A stretch of DNA of 64,000 nucleotides from Prevotellaceae bacterium HUN156 (GTDB lineage Bacteria > Bacteroidota > Bacteroidia > Bacteroidales > Bacteroidaceae): the NCBI GenBank assembly GCA_900119285.1, contig FPIT01000013.1:1-64000 (forward strand), written 5' to 3'. Shown in pieces: positions 53,721 to 61,233 of the stretch. The position numbers were made by a program, and so were the translations under genes. The notes below the pieces were generated by a model. The model was given only the letters and a program-made list of their open reading frames with translations. It did not search any database and was not told where the DNA came from. How positions within the stretch are numbered: position 1 is the first letter of the stretch; every line of letters begins with the position of its first letter.

Positions 53721-54349
53721 TAAAACTCGGAGATTATAATATATTGCGCATCAAGAAGCGCACTGACTACGGCCTCTACCTCGATGGCGGAGAAGAAGGC
53801 AACATCCTGCTGCCTAATCGTTATGTACCTGAGCACTATACCTTTGGCGAAGAGATAGAAGTATTTCTCTACCTCGACCAAGACGAGCGCATCGTAGCCA
53901 CCACCGAGCACCCCATTGCCAAGGTGGGCGAGTTTGCGTGGATGGAGTGTGCATGGACCAACGAGTATGGCGCCTTCCTCAACTGGGGACTGATGAAAGA
54001 CCTCTTCTGCCCCTTCCGCGAACAGAAGCAGCGCATGGAGCGTGGCGGACGCTACTACGTCTACGTGATGGAGGACGAGAAGACCCACCGCCTCATGGCC
54101 ACTGCTAAGGTGGAGCGCTACCAGAAGAAGACGGGCTATGAGCTGAGCCTCGACTTTGCAGAAGAACTGCTGCGCTATCTGCAAGACCACGACGGGTATT
54201 GCGAACTGGGCGACAAGAGCCCCTCAGAAGCCATTGCCGCCCGTTTCGGTGTATCCAAGAAAGTCTATAAGAAAGCCGTTGGCGACCTCTATCGTCGTCG
54301 CCTCATCACTATCTCTGACGAGGGAATAACTCTTTTAAGTGAAGAGTGA
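53717..54349 (+). CDS. CvfB-like S1 RNA-binding protein, shortened
   Basis: A 210-residue relative of CvfB. Two S1-type beta-barrel domains can be seen: [20 protein letters not shown] to about residue 60, and about 70-135 with [21 protein letters not shown]-terminal winged helix follows ([20 protein letters not shown], about 175-205). Family members are usually about 280 residues with a third S1 domain between the second and the winged helix; here [20 protein letters not shown] bridges straight across. It probably binds RNA. It overlaps lolD by four bases (ATGA). Confidence 0.85.
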   Translation: MIKLGDYNILRIKKRTDYGLYLDGGEEGNILLPNRYVPEHYTFGEEIEVFLYLDQDERIVATTEHPIAKVGEFAWMECAWTNEYGAFLNWGLMKDLFCPFREQKQRMERGGRYYVYVMEDEKTHRLMATAKVERYQKKTGYELSLDFAEELLRYLQDHDGYCELGDKSPSEAIAARFGVSKKVYKKAVGDLYRRRLITISDEGITLLSEE

Positions 54350-54370
54350 AGAATTTGCTACCGCGCAGCC

Positions 54371-54426
54371 AATGTTCAATGTTCAATCTTCAATCTTCAA
54401 TGTTCAATGTTCAATCTTCAATGTTC
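54371..54426. repeat. Heptamer tandem repeat (eight units)
   Basis: Eight head-to-tail copies of AATGTTC or AATCTTC in the order G G C C G G C G at the variable base. The array ends on the stop codon of the HTH_34 gene, so unit loss or gain would leave the proteins unchanged but move the spacing between the convergent genes. Confidence 0.85.
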
Positions 54427-54712
54427 AATGTACTAAGTAGCTTTTCAGCGATTCCACATAGTCCTCAAAGGCCTTCAAGCCCGAGGGGGTTATGCGACAC
54501 ACGGTGCAAGGCTTCTTGCCCTTGAAGGTCTTCTCCACCTCGATATATCCTGCTGCTGAGAGCTTGTCTATCTGCACACTGAGGTTGCCCGCCGTAGCCC
54601 CCGTCTGCTCCTTGATATACGGGAACTCGGCCTCCTCGGCACTCACCAAGAGCGACATCACAGCCAGTCGCAACTCCGAGTGCAGCAGTGGGTCTAACGT
54701 AGGAAACATCAT
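54425..54712 (-). CDS. Winged-helix transcriptional regulator (HTH_34)
   Basis: A 95-residue DNA-binding protein of the HTH_34 group related to MarR/PadR. It has LHSELRLAVMSLLVSAEEAE, the recognition helix region TGATAGNLSVQIDKLSAAGY, and the wing IEVEKTFKGKKPCTVCRITP, which contains a CxxC. In Bacteroidales this family is usually next to a small multi-pass membrane protein, as here (ATGA overlap with the upstream gene). It probably controls its own operon. The last residues and stop come from the heptamer repeat. Confidence 0.88.
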   Translation of the reverse strand: MMFPTLDPLLHSELRLAVMSLLVSAEEAEFPYIKEQTGATAGNLSVQIDKLSAAGYIEVEKTFKGKKPCTVCRITPSGLKAFEDYVESLKSYLVH

Positions 54713-55404
54713 AGCGACTCCTTCTTAAGCATCATGCCTGGGAGCAGCAGGCCAACGAATCCGAAGATGAAGATGGTGACGCAGGGCAGCGTAGACATGA
54801 AGACGCTCGCCTCGTAAGGTTCCAATGGTAAGCAGTGCACCAGCAGCCATGAGCCCACCTCGAAGTGTTCCAATACGAAGCACAGCAGACCAGCCACCGC
54901 GCCAAACCATACCAGCCAACGCTTGTTCAGAATCTGACCGCTCATAGCGATAGCCATACCCATCAAGAGCACGATGATAGGAGCCACCCTAATCTGCACC
55001 ACAGAATATTCAGCAGTCGATAGCATACTGAACAGAATGGTCGTACACACGATGGCGATCAGAAAGAAACCGATGGCGAAGATGGCAAACGTCTGCCACG
55101 TCTTAGCCACCATCTCGCCCACCAGACTCTTAGGCGTGTGCGCGCGTTCCTTAATATATTTACGCGAGAGCAGCCAGATGGCTACGGGCAACAGGAACCA
55201 CAACAGGTGACCGATGCCCACCATACCCGCATTCATTGCTAAGAAATTGATGATAGCCACCAAGACGGCTGTTGCCATGATGCAAAGTCCAGAGATATAG
55301 AGCGACAGCCCTAAGGTTTTCGATACCGCATGGCGGTTCTTCTCTATCTGTTCCGTAATGATTTCCAGACTGCGCTCAGCAGTCAGATTATTATTTTCTT
55401 CCAT
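54709..55404 (-). CDS. Multi-pass membrane protein paired with HTH_34 regulator
   Basis: A 231-residue protein with a polar N-terminal helix (about 1-25, MEENNNLTAERSLEIITEQI) and about six membrane segments. No enzymatic motif is recognised. It is translationally coupled to the HTH_34 regulator. By analogy with other such pairs it may sense a membrane or metabolic signal or be the regulated target. Function unknown. Confidence 0.8.
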   Translation of the reverse strand: MEENNNLTAERSLEIITEQIEKNRHAVSKTLGLSLYISGLCIMATAVLVAIINFLAMNAGMVGIGHLLWFLLPVAIWLLSRKYIKERAHTPKSLVGEMVAKTWQTFAIFAIGFFLIAIVCTTILFSMLSTAEYSVVQIRVAPIIVLLMGMAIAMSGQILNKRWLVWFGAVAGLLCFVLEHFEVGSWLLVHCLPLEPYEASVFMSTLPCVTIFIFGFVGLLLPGMMLKKESL

Positions 55405-55512
55405 GATTCTACGATTTTAATTGCGTTAATACTCAGTTTTAGTTCATTTTGCGGCCTCCATCCCACCCCTGCAGAAGGTAAAATTTCAGCCTATTGTGTT
55501 CGAATCACGATG

Positions 55513-55544
55513 CAAATATAAAGAAGTTTATTTTATAAACCAAA
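55513..55544 (-). promoter_or_regulatory. Promoter of the membrane protein/HTH_34 operon
   Basis: Minus-strand TATATTTG (55513-55520) and TTTG (55541-55544) at a 20-bp spacer. The leader is about 100 bases. Nothing else is seen in the gap from 55405 to 55610. Confidence 0.65.
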
Positions 55545-55610
55545 TTATTTCATAGATTTTTCACTTCTTCTCCATCATTTTAACACTTCGAGGGCTAAAT
55601 CCGTCGAGTT

Positions 55611-56040
55611 TTAGAGACAATTACGCAGAAAGGAAACGACGTCAAACACATATTTTAGAAAAAGAAGCGGCACTACAGTCCAAAAAGTTATCCAAGCCAT
55701 ATATAAACAAGTTGTCCACCTGAATTCTCTATACTTGGTCTTATCAAAGTGTTTGACGATGAAAGATTCTCGTTTCTCGAAATAGTGGTCAATCAATAAG
55801 TATATCACCACGAGGACAACAATTAAAAAGAAAATTCCATATTTAGGTGGGAATAATAGCGATAAGATTATTGAGGGCCAAAGAAACGGCAGTGCTAAAG
55901 CCCGCAATCCCCAGTATTCTCAACCTATTGTATAGTATAGAAAATCGAATATCGTTATCTTTCTTCTTTTCTTTTTCATCATCCAATAGACGAATATCTT
56001 TGCAAAAATACAAATAATTGTTGAGATAATCGACAGACAT
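55611..56040 (-). pseudogene. Membrane protein gene split by a one-base frameshift
   Basis: Two overlapping frames make sense together. The first (56040 downward) begins MSVDYLNNYLYFCKDIRLL and reaches ILYNRLRILG. The second continues LRALALPFLWPSIILSLLFPP and carries two to three more membrane segments to the stop at 55611. They join at a run of four G on the minus strand (near 55908-55912); with three G the frame would read ILGLRALAL without a break. The restored protein would be about 143 residues. No family is recognised. A true frameshift, a phase-variable tract or a sequencing error are all possible. Confidence 0.65.
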
Positions 56041-56075
56041 TATACAAAATTACACAAAAAGATTGCGAAGCCACA

Positions 56076-56095
56076 CTTCGACCTTCAGGTCGAAG
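56076..56095. repeat. Short perfect hairpin
   Basis: CTTCGACC-TTCA-GGTCGAAG, 8-bp arms with a four-base loop, just upstream of the split membrane gene and beside the iteron-like array. It resembles the other REP-like palindromes of the window in form but not in sequence. Confidence 0.7.
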
Positions 56096-56123
56096 AACCG
56101 TCCCTTTTGTGTACGCTGCAGTT

Positions 56124-56253
56124 ATCCGTAACACACGATGCCCTTTGCCGTAACCTACCCTCCGCTTAGCCTAATACACACTACCTATCAGCCTGATACG
56201 CCCAGCTTATTAGCCTCATACACTCGCATAATAGCCTGATACGCAAGGAAATC
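56124..56253 (+). repeat. Iteron-like array, six units at 22-bp pitch
   Basis: Related units with the cores CCGTAACACACG, CCGTAACCTACC, CCTAATACACAC, CCTGATACGCCC, CCTCATACACTC and CCTGATACGCAA begin at 56126, 56148, 56170, 56192, 56214 and 56235. The spacing is 22, 22, 22, 22 and 21 bp. The last four share AGCCT-N-ATAC. The array is non-coding and lies about 150 bp from an AT-only tract, ahead of the block that encodes a primase/helicase-like protein. Confidence 0.75.
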
Positions 56254-56341
56254 CGTACAACTTTCGGCAGGCTCTTTACCACTTTCCCAAAAGCCGTACG
56301 AGTTTCTGAAGGAGAGAAGATGGAGGGCGAAGAACATAAGG

Positions 56342-56375
56342 CATTCACAGATTCACAATTCACAGTTTATTTTTC
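56342..56375 (+). repeat. Boundary repeat, left copy
   Basis: A 34-base sequence containing CATTCACAGATTCACAATTC and then CAGTTTATTTTTC. The same sequence, with one substitution and one base less, recurs in the same orientation at 61188-61220. An inverted copy lies at 56473-56507. Confidence 0.8.
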
Positions 56376-56408
56376 GAGCCCTACCCCTTTACACCTGCGT
56401 GGGGAATG

Positions 56409-56445
56409 TTAATATATTTAAATATATATATAATTATATAAATAA
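56409..56445. other. 37-bp tract of A and T only
   Basis: A run of 37 bases with no G or C (TTAATATATTTAAATATATA and onward), between the inverted copies of the boundary repeat. Such tracts melt easily and are found at origins, but also in ordinary intergenic DNA. Together with the iteron-like array it is the reason for suspecting an origin-like region. Nothing else is seen between 56254 and 56548. Confidence 0.7.
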
Positions 56446-56472
56446 CAGAGAAAAGAGAGAGAGGTACCCCTT

Positions 56473-56507
56473 GAAAATAAAACTGTGAATTGTGAATACT
56501 GTGAATG
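56473..56507 (-). repeat. Boundary repeat, inverted copy
   Basis: Read on the minus strand this is CATTCACAG, then TATTCACAATTCACAG and a TTTTATTTTC tail, matching the left and right copies with small insertions. With the left copy it forms an inverted pair around the AT-only tract. Confidence 0.8.
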
Positions 56508-56548
56508 AAGCCTTGGCTGTGTCAGGAAAAAGCACTACCTTTGCACTT

Positions 56549-57226
56549 ATGAACTCAAAACTGTTAAAACTCAACGCACCCTACAATGTCATTTATGCAG
56601 GGGGAAAGGTGGGCAGGCACATTGCCACGCTGATGGTATGGAACGACGATGAAGAAGCTGCTGGTGGCATCATGGATGCTGCCTCGTATCCCGTCATTGA
56701 CGAGGGCGAGGAATTCCCTGCAGGCACACTCATTGACTATGCCGAACTGCACGACTGCCGCACTCTTTGTCCTTATTCTAAGAAAGAGAAATGTCTCGCC
56801 ACCAACCTCTACTGGGTGGCTAAGATGATAGAGTACGACTTCCAGCAGATAGAGCCCGCTGGAGCTGAATATATCCTAGAGCGCATGAAACTACTGCGCT
56901 GCAAGATTGCGATGCCAACAGAGAAGGACAAGGAAACAGGCGAGGAGGTATATCAGATAGACTTCGATGTAACGCTATATGTAATGAAGCTGTCGGGACC
57001 AGTTGGCGACGATAGTAAAGGTGTGTTCCGTGTAACGAGCAACCACTTCAGCGGTTTCTACTTCGAGGCCGAGGGTACGCCAGAGGAGATACAAAGCGAT
57101 ATTCGATACCAGAGAAGTGTGTATCTGGGGGCTTTTCTCGGTAAAATAAGCAGTATTTCCTTCCACACTAACGACCTCTACAAGGCTAAGTGGGTGGAAG
57201 AGTTAAACAAGCGTTGTTACGAATAA
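56549..57226 (+). CDS. Protein of unknown function in the accessory block
   Basis: About 225 residues, soluble, no signal peptide. It opens MNSKLLKLNAPYNVIYAGGK and has a cysteine cluster (HDCRTLCPYSKKEKCLATN) that could bind a metal. A beta-rich half follows, with VTLYVMKLSGPVGDDSKG. No family is recognised. ATG at 56549 is preferred; a GTG 19 codons upstream lies inside the boundary repeat, and a TACCTTTG element (56536-56543) would place transcription almost at this ATG. The next gene follows after 13 bases. Confidence 0.7.
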   Translation: MNSKLLKLNAPYNVIYAGGKVGRHIATLMVWNDDEEAAGGIMDAASYPVIDEGEEFPAGTLIDYAELHDCRTLCPYSKKEKCLATNLYWVAKMIEYDFQQIEPAGAEYILERMKLLRCKIAMPTEKDKETGEEVYQIDFDVTLYVMKLSGPVGDDSKGVFRVTSNHFSGFYFEAEGTPEEIQSDIRYQRSVYLGAFLGKISSISFHTNDLYKAKWVEELNKRCYE

Positions 57227-57239
57227 AGTTTTGCGCAAG

Positions 57240-57830
57240 ATGGAAACAACGCAGACAGGGATTGAACCCATACCCGTTGAGTATATTCTGGACATAGCAC
57301 AGACGAAGGCTACGCCCGCCCAGCGCCGTCCCTACATCGACCTGATTGAGCGATGGGGCGACAAGACGGACCATGCAGAAGAAGCGCATCAACTGCTCAG
57401 GCGTCTGCGTGATGGTCAGGTTATCGACCCTCAGAAGATGCCTCGCGAGTTCATGCCCCGCTATCGCCAGCCAGAAGTGGCAGAGAAGCTGATAGAGATT
57501 GTCCGTCAGATTGACGATGTCATTGCCTCCAAACAAGAGAACTGGACGTGGGCTCACGTGATGCACGTGATGGTGGATGAGGGCATCCTTTACAAGCCCA
57601 CCATCAACCGCTTCGACCAACTTATCTGCTCAATGATTCCAGACAAGGGGCGCGACACGGTGCGCAAGCATGGTAACTACGAATACCTGACGAAACAAAA
57701 GGAGCCTTGGCCCTGCTGGACATCGCAGTCCTACATCGACCCCAAGCTAGCTGCCGAGCGCATCATCTGTAATCAGATAGCCCTCCAGTTCGCTCCCATC
57801 CTCACCCGCACCATCCGCCTTGAATTCTAA
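57240..57830 (+). CDS. Protein of unknown function in the accessory block
   Basis: A 196-residue soluble, mostly helical protein, basic overall. It opens METTQTGIEPIPVEYILDIA and contains WTWAHVMHVMVDEGILYKPT and SYIDPKLAAERIICNQIALQ. No known domain is identified. It starts 13 bases after the preceding unknown gene, so the two are probably expressed together. A TTG three codons upstream is a less likely start. Confidence 0.7.
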   Translation: METTQTGIEPIPVEYILDIAQTKATPAQRRPYIDLIERWGDKTDHAEEAHQLLRRLRDGQVIDPQKMPREFMPRYRQPEVAEKLIEIVRQIDDVIASKQENWTWAHVMHVMVDEGILYKPTINRFDQLICSMIPDKGRDTVRKHGNYEYLTKQKEPWPCWTSQSYIDPKLAAERIICNQIALQFAPILTRTIRLEF

Positions 57831-57854
57831 ACCTACCTTACCCTTTTAGCGACA

Positions 57855-58658
57855 ATGAAAAAACAACTTTGGATTACCACGAAGCAGATTCTGCTTTTCC
57901 TCTTACTGAGTCAGGGCATCATAATCTTGGGGATACTCTTTGCAATGTCTATGGCGCCCCATGAACTCGATGTAGAGGCGCGGTTTGAGTATGCTGATAA
58001 TTCTTTTATTGCAAAACTCTTTTATGTTTTAGGGAATATCGTGACAATTGCCATATTCTTGGGCAAGCGCTATGTCAAGTTGTCTACGGGCCGCCTTGAG
58101 CACAGCAAACTTTGGAAGATGGTCTGTATGGCGGCACTCGTTAGTTGGGGATGGCTGTTTACAGAGGGAGGTATTCTCGAACTAATCGAGATAGACAAGC
58201 TCTTTCCTGACGAGATGGAAGAACTAGAGCAGCGTTACAGTATTATGGAAGGTATCTATGGCCTCATCGCCGGTGGCATAGTAGCTCCGATAGTCGAAGA
58301 AATTGGATTCAGAGGTGTGTTAATGGGTGGACTGCTCAGGATGCGCTGCAAACCATGGATAGCCATCGCCATTTCTGCACTCATCTTTGCATTCTACCAT
58401 GATACGTATACCCAACTGATAGGCACCGCCGTGTTCGGCATCATTACGGGCTGGCTCTATTGGCGCACAAGGAGTCTCATTCCAGGCATGATTATCCATG
58501 TGGTAAACAATTCAACTATTTCTATTCTGGGAATGCTCAGCAGCGAAGAGCCCGAAGATACCAGTAAGATAGTATATGTGCTGTTCATCATCATCTTCCT
58601 GCCTTTGTTGCTGGTCGGACTGAAATGGTTTGCCAGCCCAAAAGCATTAAGGAAGTAA
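57855..58658 (+). CDS. CPBP family intramembrane metalloprotease
   Basis: A 267-residue inner-membrane protein with about seven or eight membrane segments and the CPBP/Abi (Rce1-like) motifs: EEIGFRGVLMGGL (EExxxR), FAFYHDTYTQLIGTAVFG (catalytic His), and IIHVVNNS. Family members cleave prenylated or other small proteins, and some give immunity to bacteriocins. The substrate is unknown. It lies inside the repeat-bounded block between an unknown gene and the primase-like gene. Confidence 0.88.
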   Translation: MKKQLWITTKQILLFLLLSQGIIILGILFAMSMAPHELDVEARFEYADNSFIAKLFYVLGNIVTIAIFLGKRYVKLSTGRLEHSKLWKMVCMAALVSWGWLFTEGGILELIEIDKLFPDEMEELEQRYSIMEGIYGLIAGGIVAPIVEEIGFRGVLMGGLLRMRCKPWIAIAISALIFAFYHDTYTQLIGTAVFGIITGWLYWRTRSLIPGMIIHVVNNSTISILGMLSSEEPEDTSKIVYVLFIIIFLPLLLVGLKWFASPKALRK

Positions 58659-58716
58659 GCAATAATGGGTGCGCTTTTCCCCAAGAACGCGCCAAAAGAG
58701 TTCCAGGGATAGCCGA

Positions 58717-58760
58717 GATTTTTCCGAGATTTTCCAACACTTTTCCAACTCTTTTCCGAC
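58717..58760. repeat. Phased T-tract repeat (four 11-bp units)
   Basis: Four consecutive 11-bp units, GATTTTTCCGA, GATTTTCCAAC, ACTTTTCCAAC and TCTTTTCCGAC. T-runs repeated at one helical turn are expected to bend DNA. The array lies about 50 bp upstream of the promoter-like element of the primase-like gene. Apart from these, 58659-58879 holds nothing recognised. Confidence 0.7.
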
Positions 58761-58806
58761 ATAAAGAAAGTGAGGGAAAAGGCTTTTTATACCATATTCT
58801 TATTAG

Positions 58807-58814
58807 TAACTTTG
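58807..58814 (+). promoter_or_regulatory. -7 element of the primase-like gene
   Basis: TAACTTTG followed by CAATG, about 65 bases before the start codon. The -33 position holds only a T-run (58784-58788), so the bent DNA upstream may matter for strength. Confidence 0.5.
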
Positions 58815-58879
58815 CAATGCGAGACCAGACGAGAGGCGCCCTCAGAAGGAATCGTAAAACACTAAAAAACAAATAAGAT

Positions 58880-61156
58880 ATGGAAAAAGAAACAATGATG
58901 GGCTTTGCCCCCAACGTCAAAAGCAGCGTGACGACCTGCACTATTGAGAATCTGTATGCAGCTATGGATGCAGAGAAGACGGCGCACATCTGCGCTGAGA
59001 TAGAGGATGCCCTCGAGAGAGTGAAGCGAGGCGAGATGAGTCGCGAGGACTTCGAAACCTACAAGCGCGACAAGAAGAAGGAATTGATGGTGCTGACTCC
59101 GCATGCCACCTTCAGCGATGGACAACGCCAGAACAAGACGGCTGTGCCCTCAGGACTGTCAATGTATGACGTAGACCACATACCCGACCCTCGCGGCTAT
59201 TTCAACACCCTTGTGAGCGAACGCTGTCGAGAACTAGGCATCGTGATGGCTCATATTACACCCTCTACTGAAGGACTTCGACTCATCTTTGAGGTGCCTG
59301 CAGGCATGACGCTTGCAGAGGCTCAGAAGTGGATGTCAGAGCAGTTGGGCGACTCAAGCTACGACGGCTCAGTAAAGGACTATGCCCGCTGTTCGTTCAT
59401 TGCGCCTCGCGCGTACCTTCTTTATATAGACGAGGAGGAACTGTGCAAGGAGCGAGAGGTAAAAGCAGTATCGCAAAACACGACGGTGGTTGAAGGGGAT
59501 GCCCAAATCATTCACCCCTGCGAGATGACTCCGCAAAACGCAGCCCCATCAGACCGCAATCTGCGCATCTTCGACCTCTGTCTGGCGGAGGCAGGACTAA
59601 AGATGGAGGAGATAGACCAGATGGGCGTCTACAACTGGCATAACACACTGGTGAGCATCCTTTCGATAGGTATTTGCCGACTGATGTCTAAGGAGGAGTT
59701 GAAGACCGTGTTGAGCGTAAAGATGCCTAACTACACGAAGGAGCAAGACTGCCAGCGACTCATCAACGACTTCTACAAGGACTACACCAAGATGAATGCA
59801 CCTATGAGCCAGCGCCTGCGTGCCATCTATGCAGAAAGCGTGACAGGAGTGAAAAACAAGCCCGTGAGCACGGAAGAGGTGCTGGGCGAGGAGCCACCAA
59901 AGATGCCTCGTCGACTGCCTAAGTCTTTGAAGTTGATGCTGTCAAAGGAGCCAGAGATTTATAAGCCAGCCTGCGCAATGGGAGTATTTCCTGCCCTTGG
60001 AGCCCACCTCTTCGATGTTCACTTTCCCTATGCCGACCACACCATGCATGAGGCTACATTCATGACCAGCTGTATGGCTCCGATGTCGAGCGGTAAGTCG
60101 AGCGTGAATCGTGTCTGTGAGCCTATCATGGCTGATATCAAAGCACGTGATGAGGAGAATCGCCGTCGTGAGGATGAGTGGAAAGAGGAGTGCCGTTCGA
60201 TGGGTGCCAACAAGCAGAAGCCTAAGCGCCCCACCGACCTCATCATTCAGATCATGTCGAGCGACCTGACGAATGCTGCCCTCGTGCAGAAGTTGCAGGA
60301 TGCTCAAGGACATTTCCTCTATGTGCAGGTGGATGAGGTGGAGTTGTTTGAGCAGCTGAAGGTAAATGGTCGTTCAGGACAGATTGGCAAGGTGTTCCGA
60401 CTAGCCTACGACAACAGCACCTACGGACAGGAGCGTGTAGGTATTCAGAGCGTGTCAGGATGCCCAAGGATGCGACTGAACTTCAATGCCTCAACTACCA
60501 TTCAGCGTGGTCAGCAGTTCTTCCGTTCAATGTTGGCAGACGGTACCCTCTCTCGTCTCACCTTCTCAACCATCCTCACCTATCGCGGTATGGCAATGCC
60601 CGTGCACGGCATCTACGACGAGCAGTTTCGTGAAGAGTTGAAGCCTTATATCGACCGCTTGAATGCTGCACAAGGCATCATAGACCTGCCTCAGGCTCAG
60701 CGACTGATAATGCGACTAGACAAGGAGGCTAAGGACACGGCATGGTTGTGTGATGACGAGGTGTATGAGAAACTGGCCTATCGTGCTGTGGTCAGTGCGT
60801 GGCTGAGGGCTATGGTGCTCTACATTGCCGAGGGCTGCTGGTCGAAGGATATTGAGCACTTTGCCATGTGGAGCATGAAGTATGACATGTGGTGCAAGAT
60901 GCATTTCTTTGGCGAACAGATGAGTCAGCAGATGGCTGGCGAGATAGTGCGTTCGCGAGGTCCTAAGAATATGTTGGATATGCTGGCTGATGCGTTCACA
61001 TATAAGGATGCAGAGCAAGTACGCATCAGCTTGGGCAAGTCGAGCAAGCCCACTCAGCAACTATGTATGTGGGAACAGCGTGGATACATCACCTGCGATG
61101 AGAATGGCATCTATCACAAGACAACCAACTACCTCAAACGCAAACAGGCTGCATAA
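58880..61156 (+). CDS. VirE_N/DUF3987 primase-helicase-like protein
   Basis: A 758-residue protein with two parts. Residues about 70-195 match the BT4734-like/VirE_N domain, thought to be a primase-polymerase relative: YDVDHIPD (96-103), HITPSTEGLRLIF (125-137) and VKDYARCSF. Residues about 345-700 match DUF3987, a P-loop ATPase of helicase type, with a Walker A-like PMSSGKSS (401-408) and Walker B-like VQVDEVE (483-488). Such proteins are common in Bacteroidetes mobile elements. The combination suggests replication of an element, but no integrase or relaxase is in the window. It is followed by a strong hairpin and a boundary repeat. Confidence 0.85.
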   Translation: MEKETMMGFAPNVKSSVTTCTIENLYAAMDAEKTAHICAEIEDALERVKRGEMSREDFETYKRDKKKELMVLTPHATFSDGQRQNKTAVPSGLSMYDVDHIPDPRGYFNTLVSERCRELGIVMAHITPSTEGLRLIFEVPAGMTLAEAQKWMSEQLGDSSYDGSVKDYARCSFIAPRAYLLYIDEEELCKEREVKAVSQNTTVVEGDAQIIHPCEMTPQNAAPSDRNLRIFDLCLAEAGLKMEEIDQMGVYNWHNTLVSILSIGICRLMSKEELKTVLSVKMPNYTKEQDCQRLINDFYKDYTKMNAPMSQRLRAIYAESVTGVKNKPVSTEEVLGEEPPKMPRRLPKSLKLMLSKEPEIYKPACAMGVFPALGAHLFDVHFPYADHTMHEATFMTSCMAPMSSGKSSVNRVCEPIMADIKARDEENRRREDEWKEECRSMGANKQKPKRPTDLIIQIMSSDLTNAALVQKLQDAQGHFLYVQVDEVELFEQLKVNGRSGQIGKVFRLAYDNSTYGQERVGIQSVSGCPRMRLNFNASTTIQRGQQFFRSMLADGTLSRLTFSTILTYRGMAMPVHGIYDEQFREELKPYIDRLNAAQGIIDLPQAQRLIMRLDKEAKDTAWLCDDEVYEKLAYRAVVSAWLRAMVLYIAEGCWSKDIEHFAMWSMKYDMWCKMHFFGEQMSQQMAGEIVRSRGPKNMLDMLADAFTYKDAEQVRISLGKSSKPTQQLCMWEQRGYITCDENGIYHKTTNYLKRKQAA

Positions 61157-61160
61157 AGAT

Positions 61161-61192
61161 GAATGGCTCAAGGAGTATTCCTTGAGCCATTC
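61161..61192 (+). terminator. Perfect hairpin after the primase-like gene
   Basis: Fourteen-base arms GAATGGCTCAAGGA / TCCTTGAGCCATTC with loop GTAT, four bases after the stop codon. The right arm runs into the boundary repeat. No T-run follows directly, but the position fits termination. Confidence 0.7.
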
Positions 61193-61220
61193 ACAGTTTC
61201 ACAATTCACAGTTTATTTTC
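61188..61220 (+). repeat. Boundary repeat, right copy
   Basis: A 33-base sequence containing CATTCACAGTTTCACAATTC and then CAGTTTATTTTC. It is the direct-repeat partner of the copy at 56342-56375, 4,846 bp away. The two enclose the unknown genes, the CPBP protease and the primase-like gene. Confidence 0.8.
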
Positions 61221-61233
61221 TGTGGGGTATACC

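Noticed and set aside
55990..56010. Promoter-like TATCTTTG and TATTTTTG sequences on both strands
   Set aside because: They lie within the split membrane gene and lack a -33 TTTG at the right distance.
56342..61220. Naming the block an integrative conjugative element or prophage
   Set aside because: No integrase, relaxase, conjugation or phage structural gene is present in the window; only repeats and one replication-like gene support mobility.
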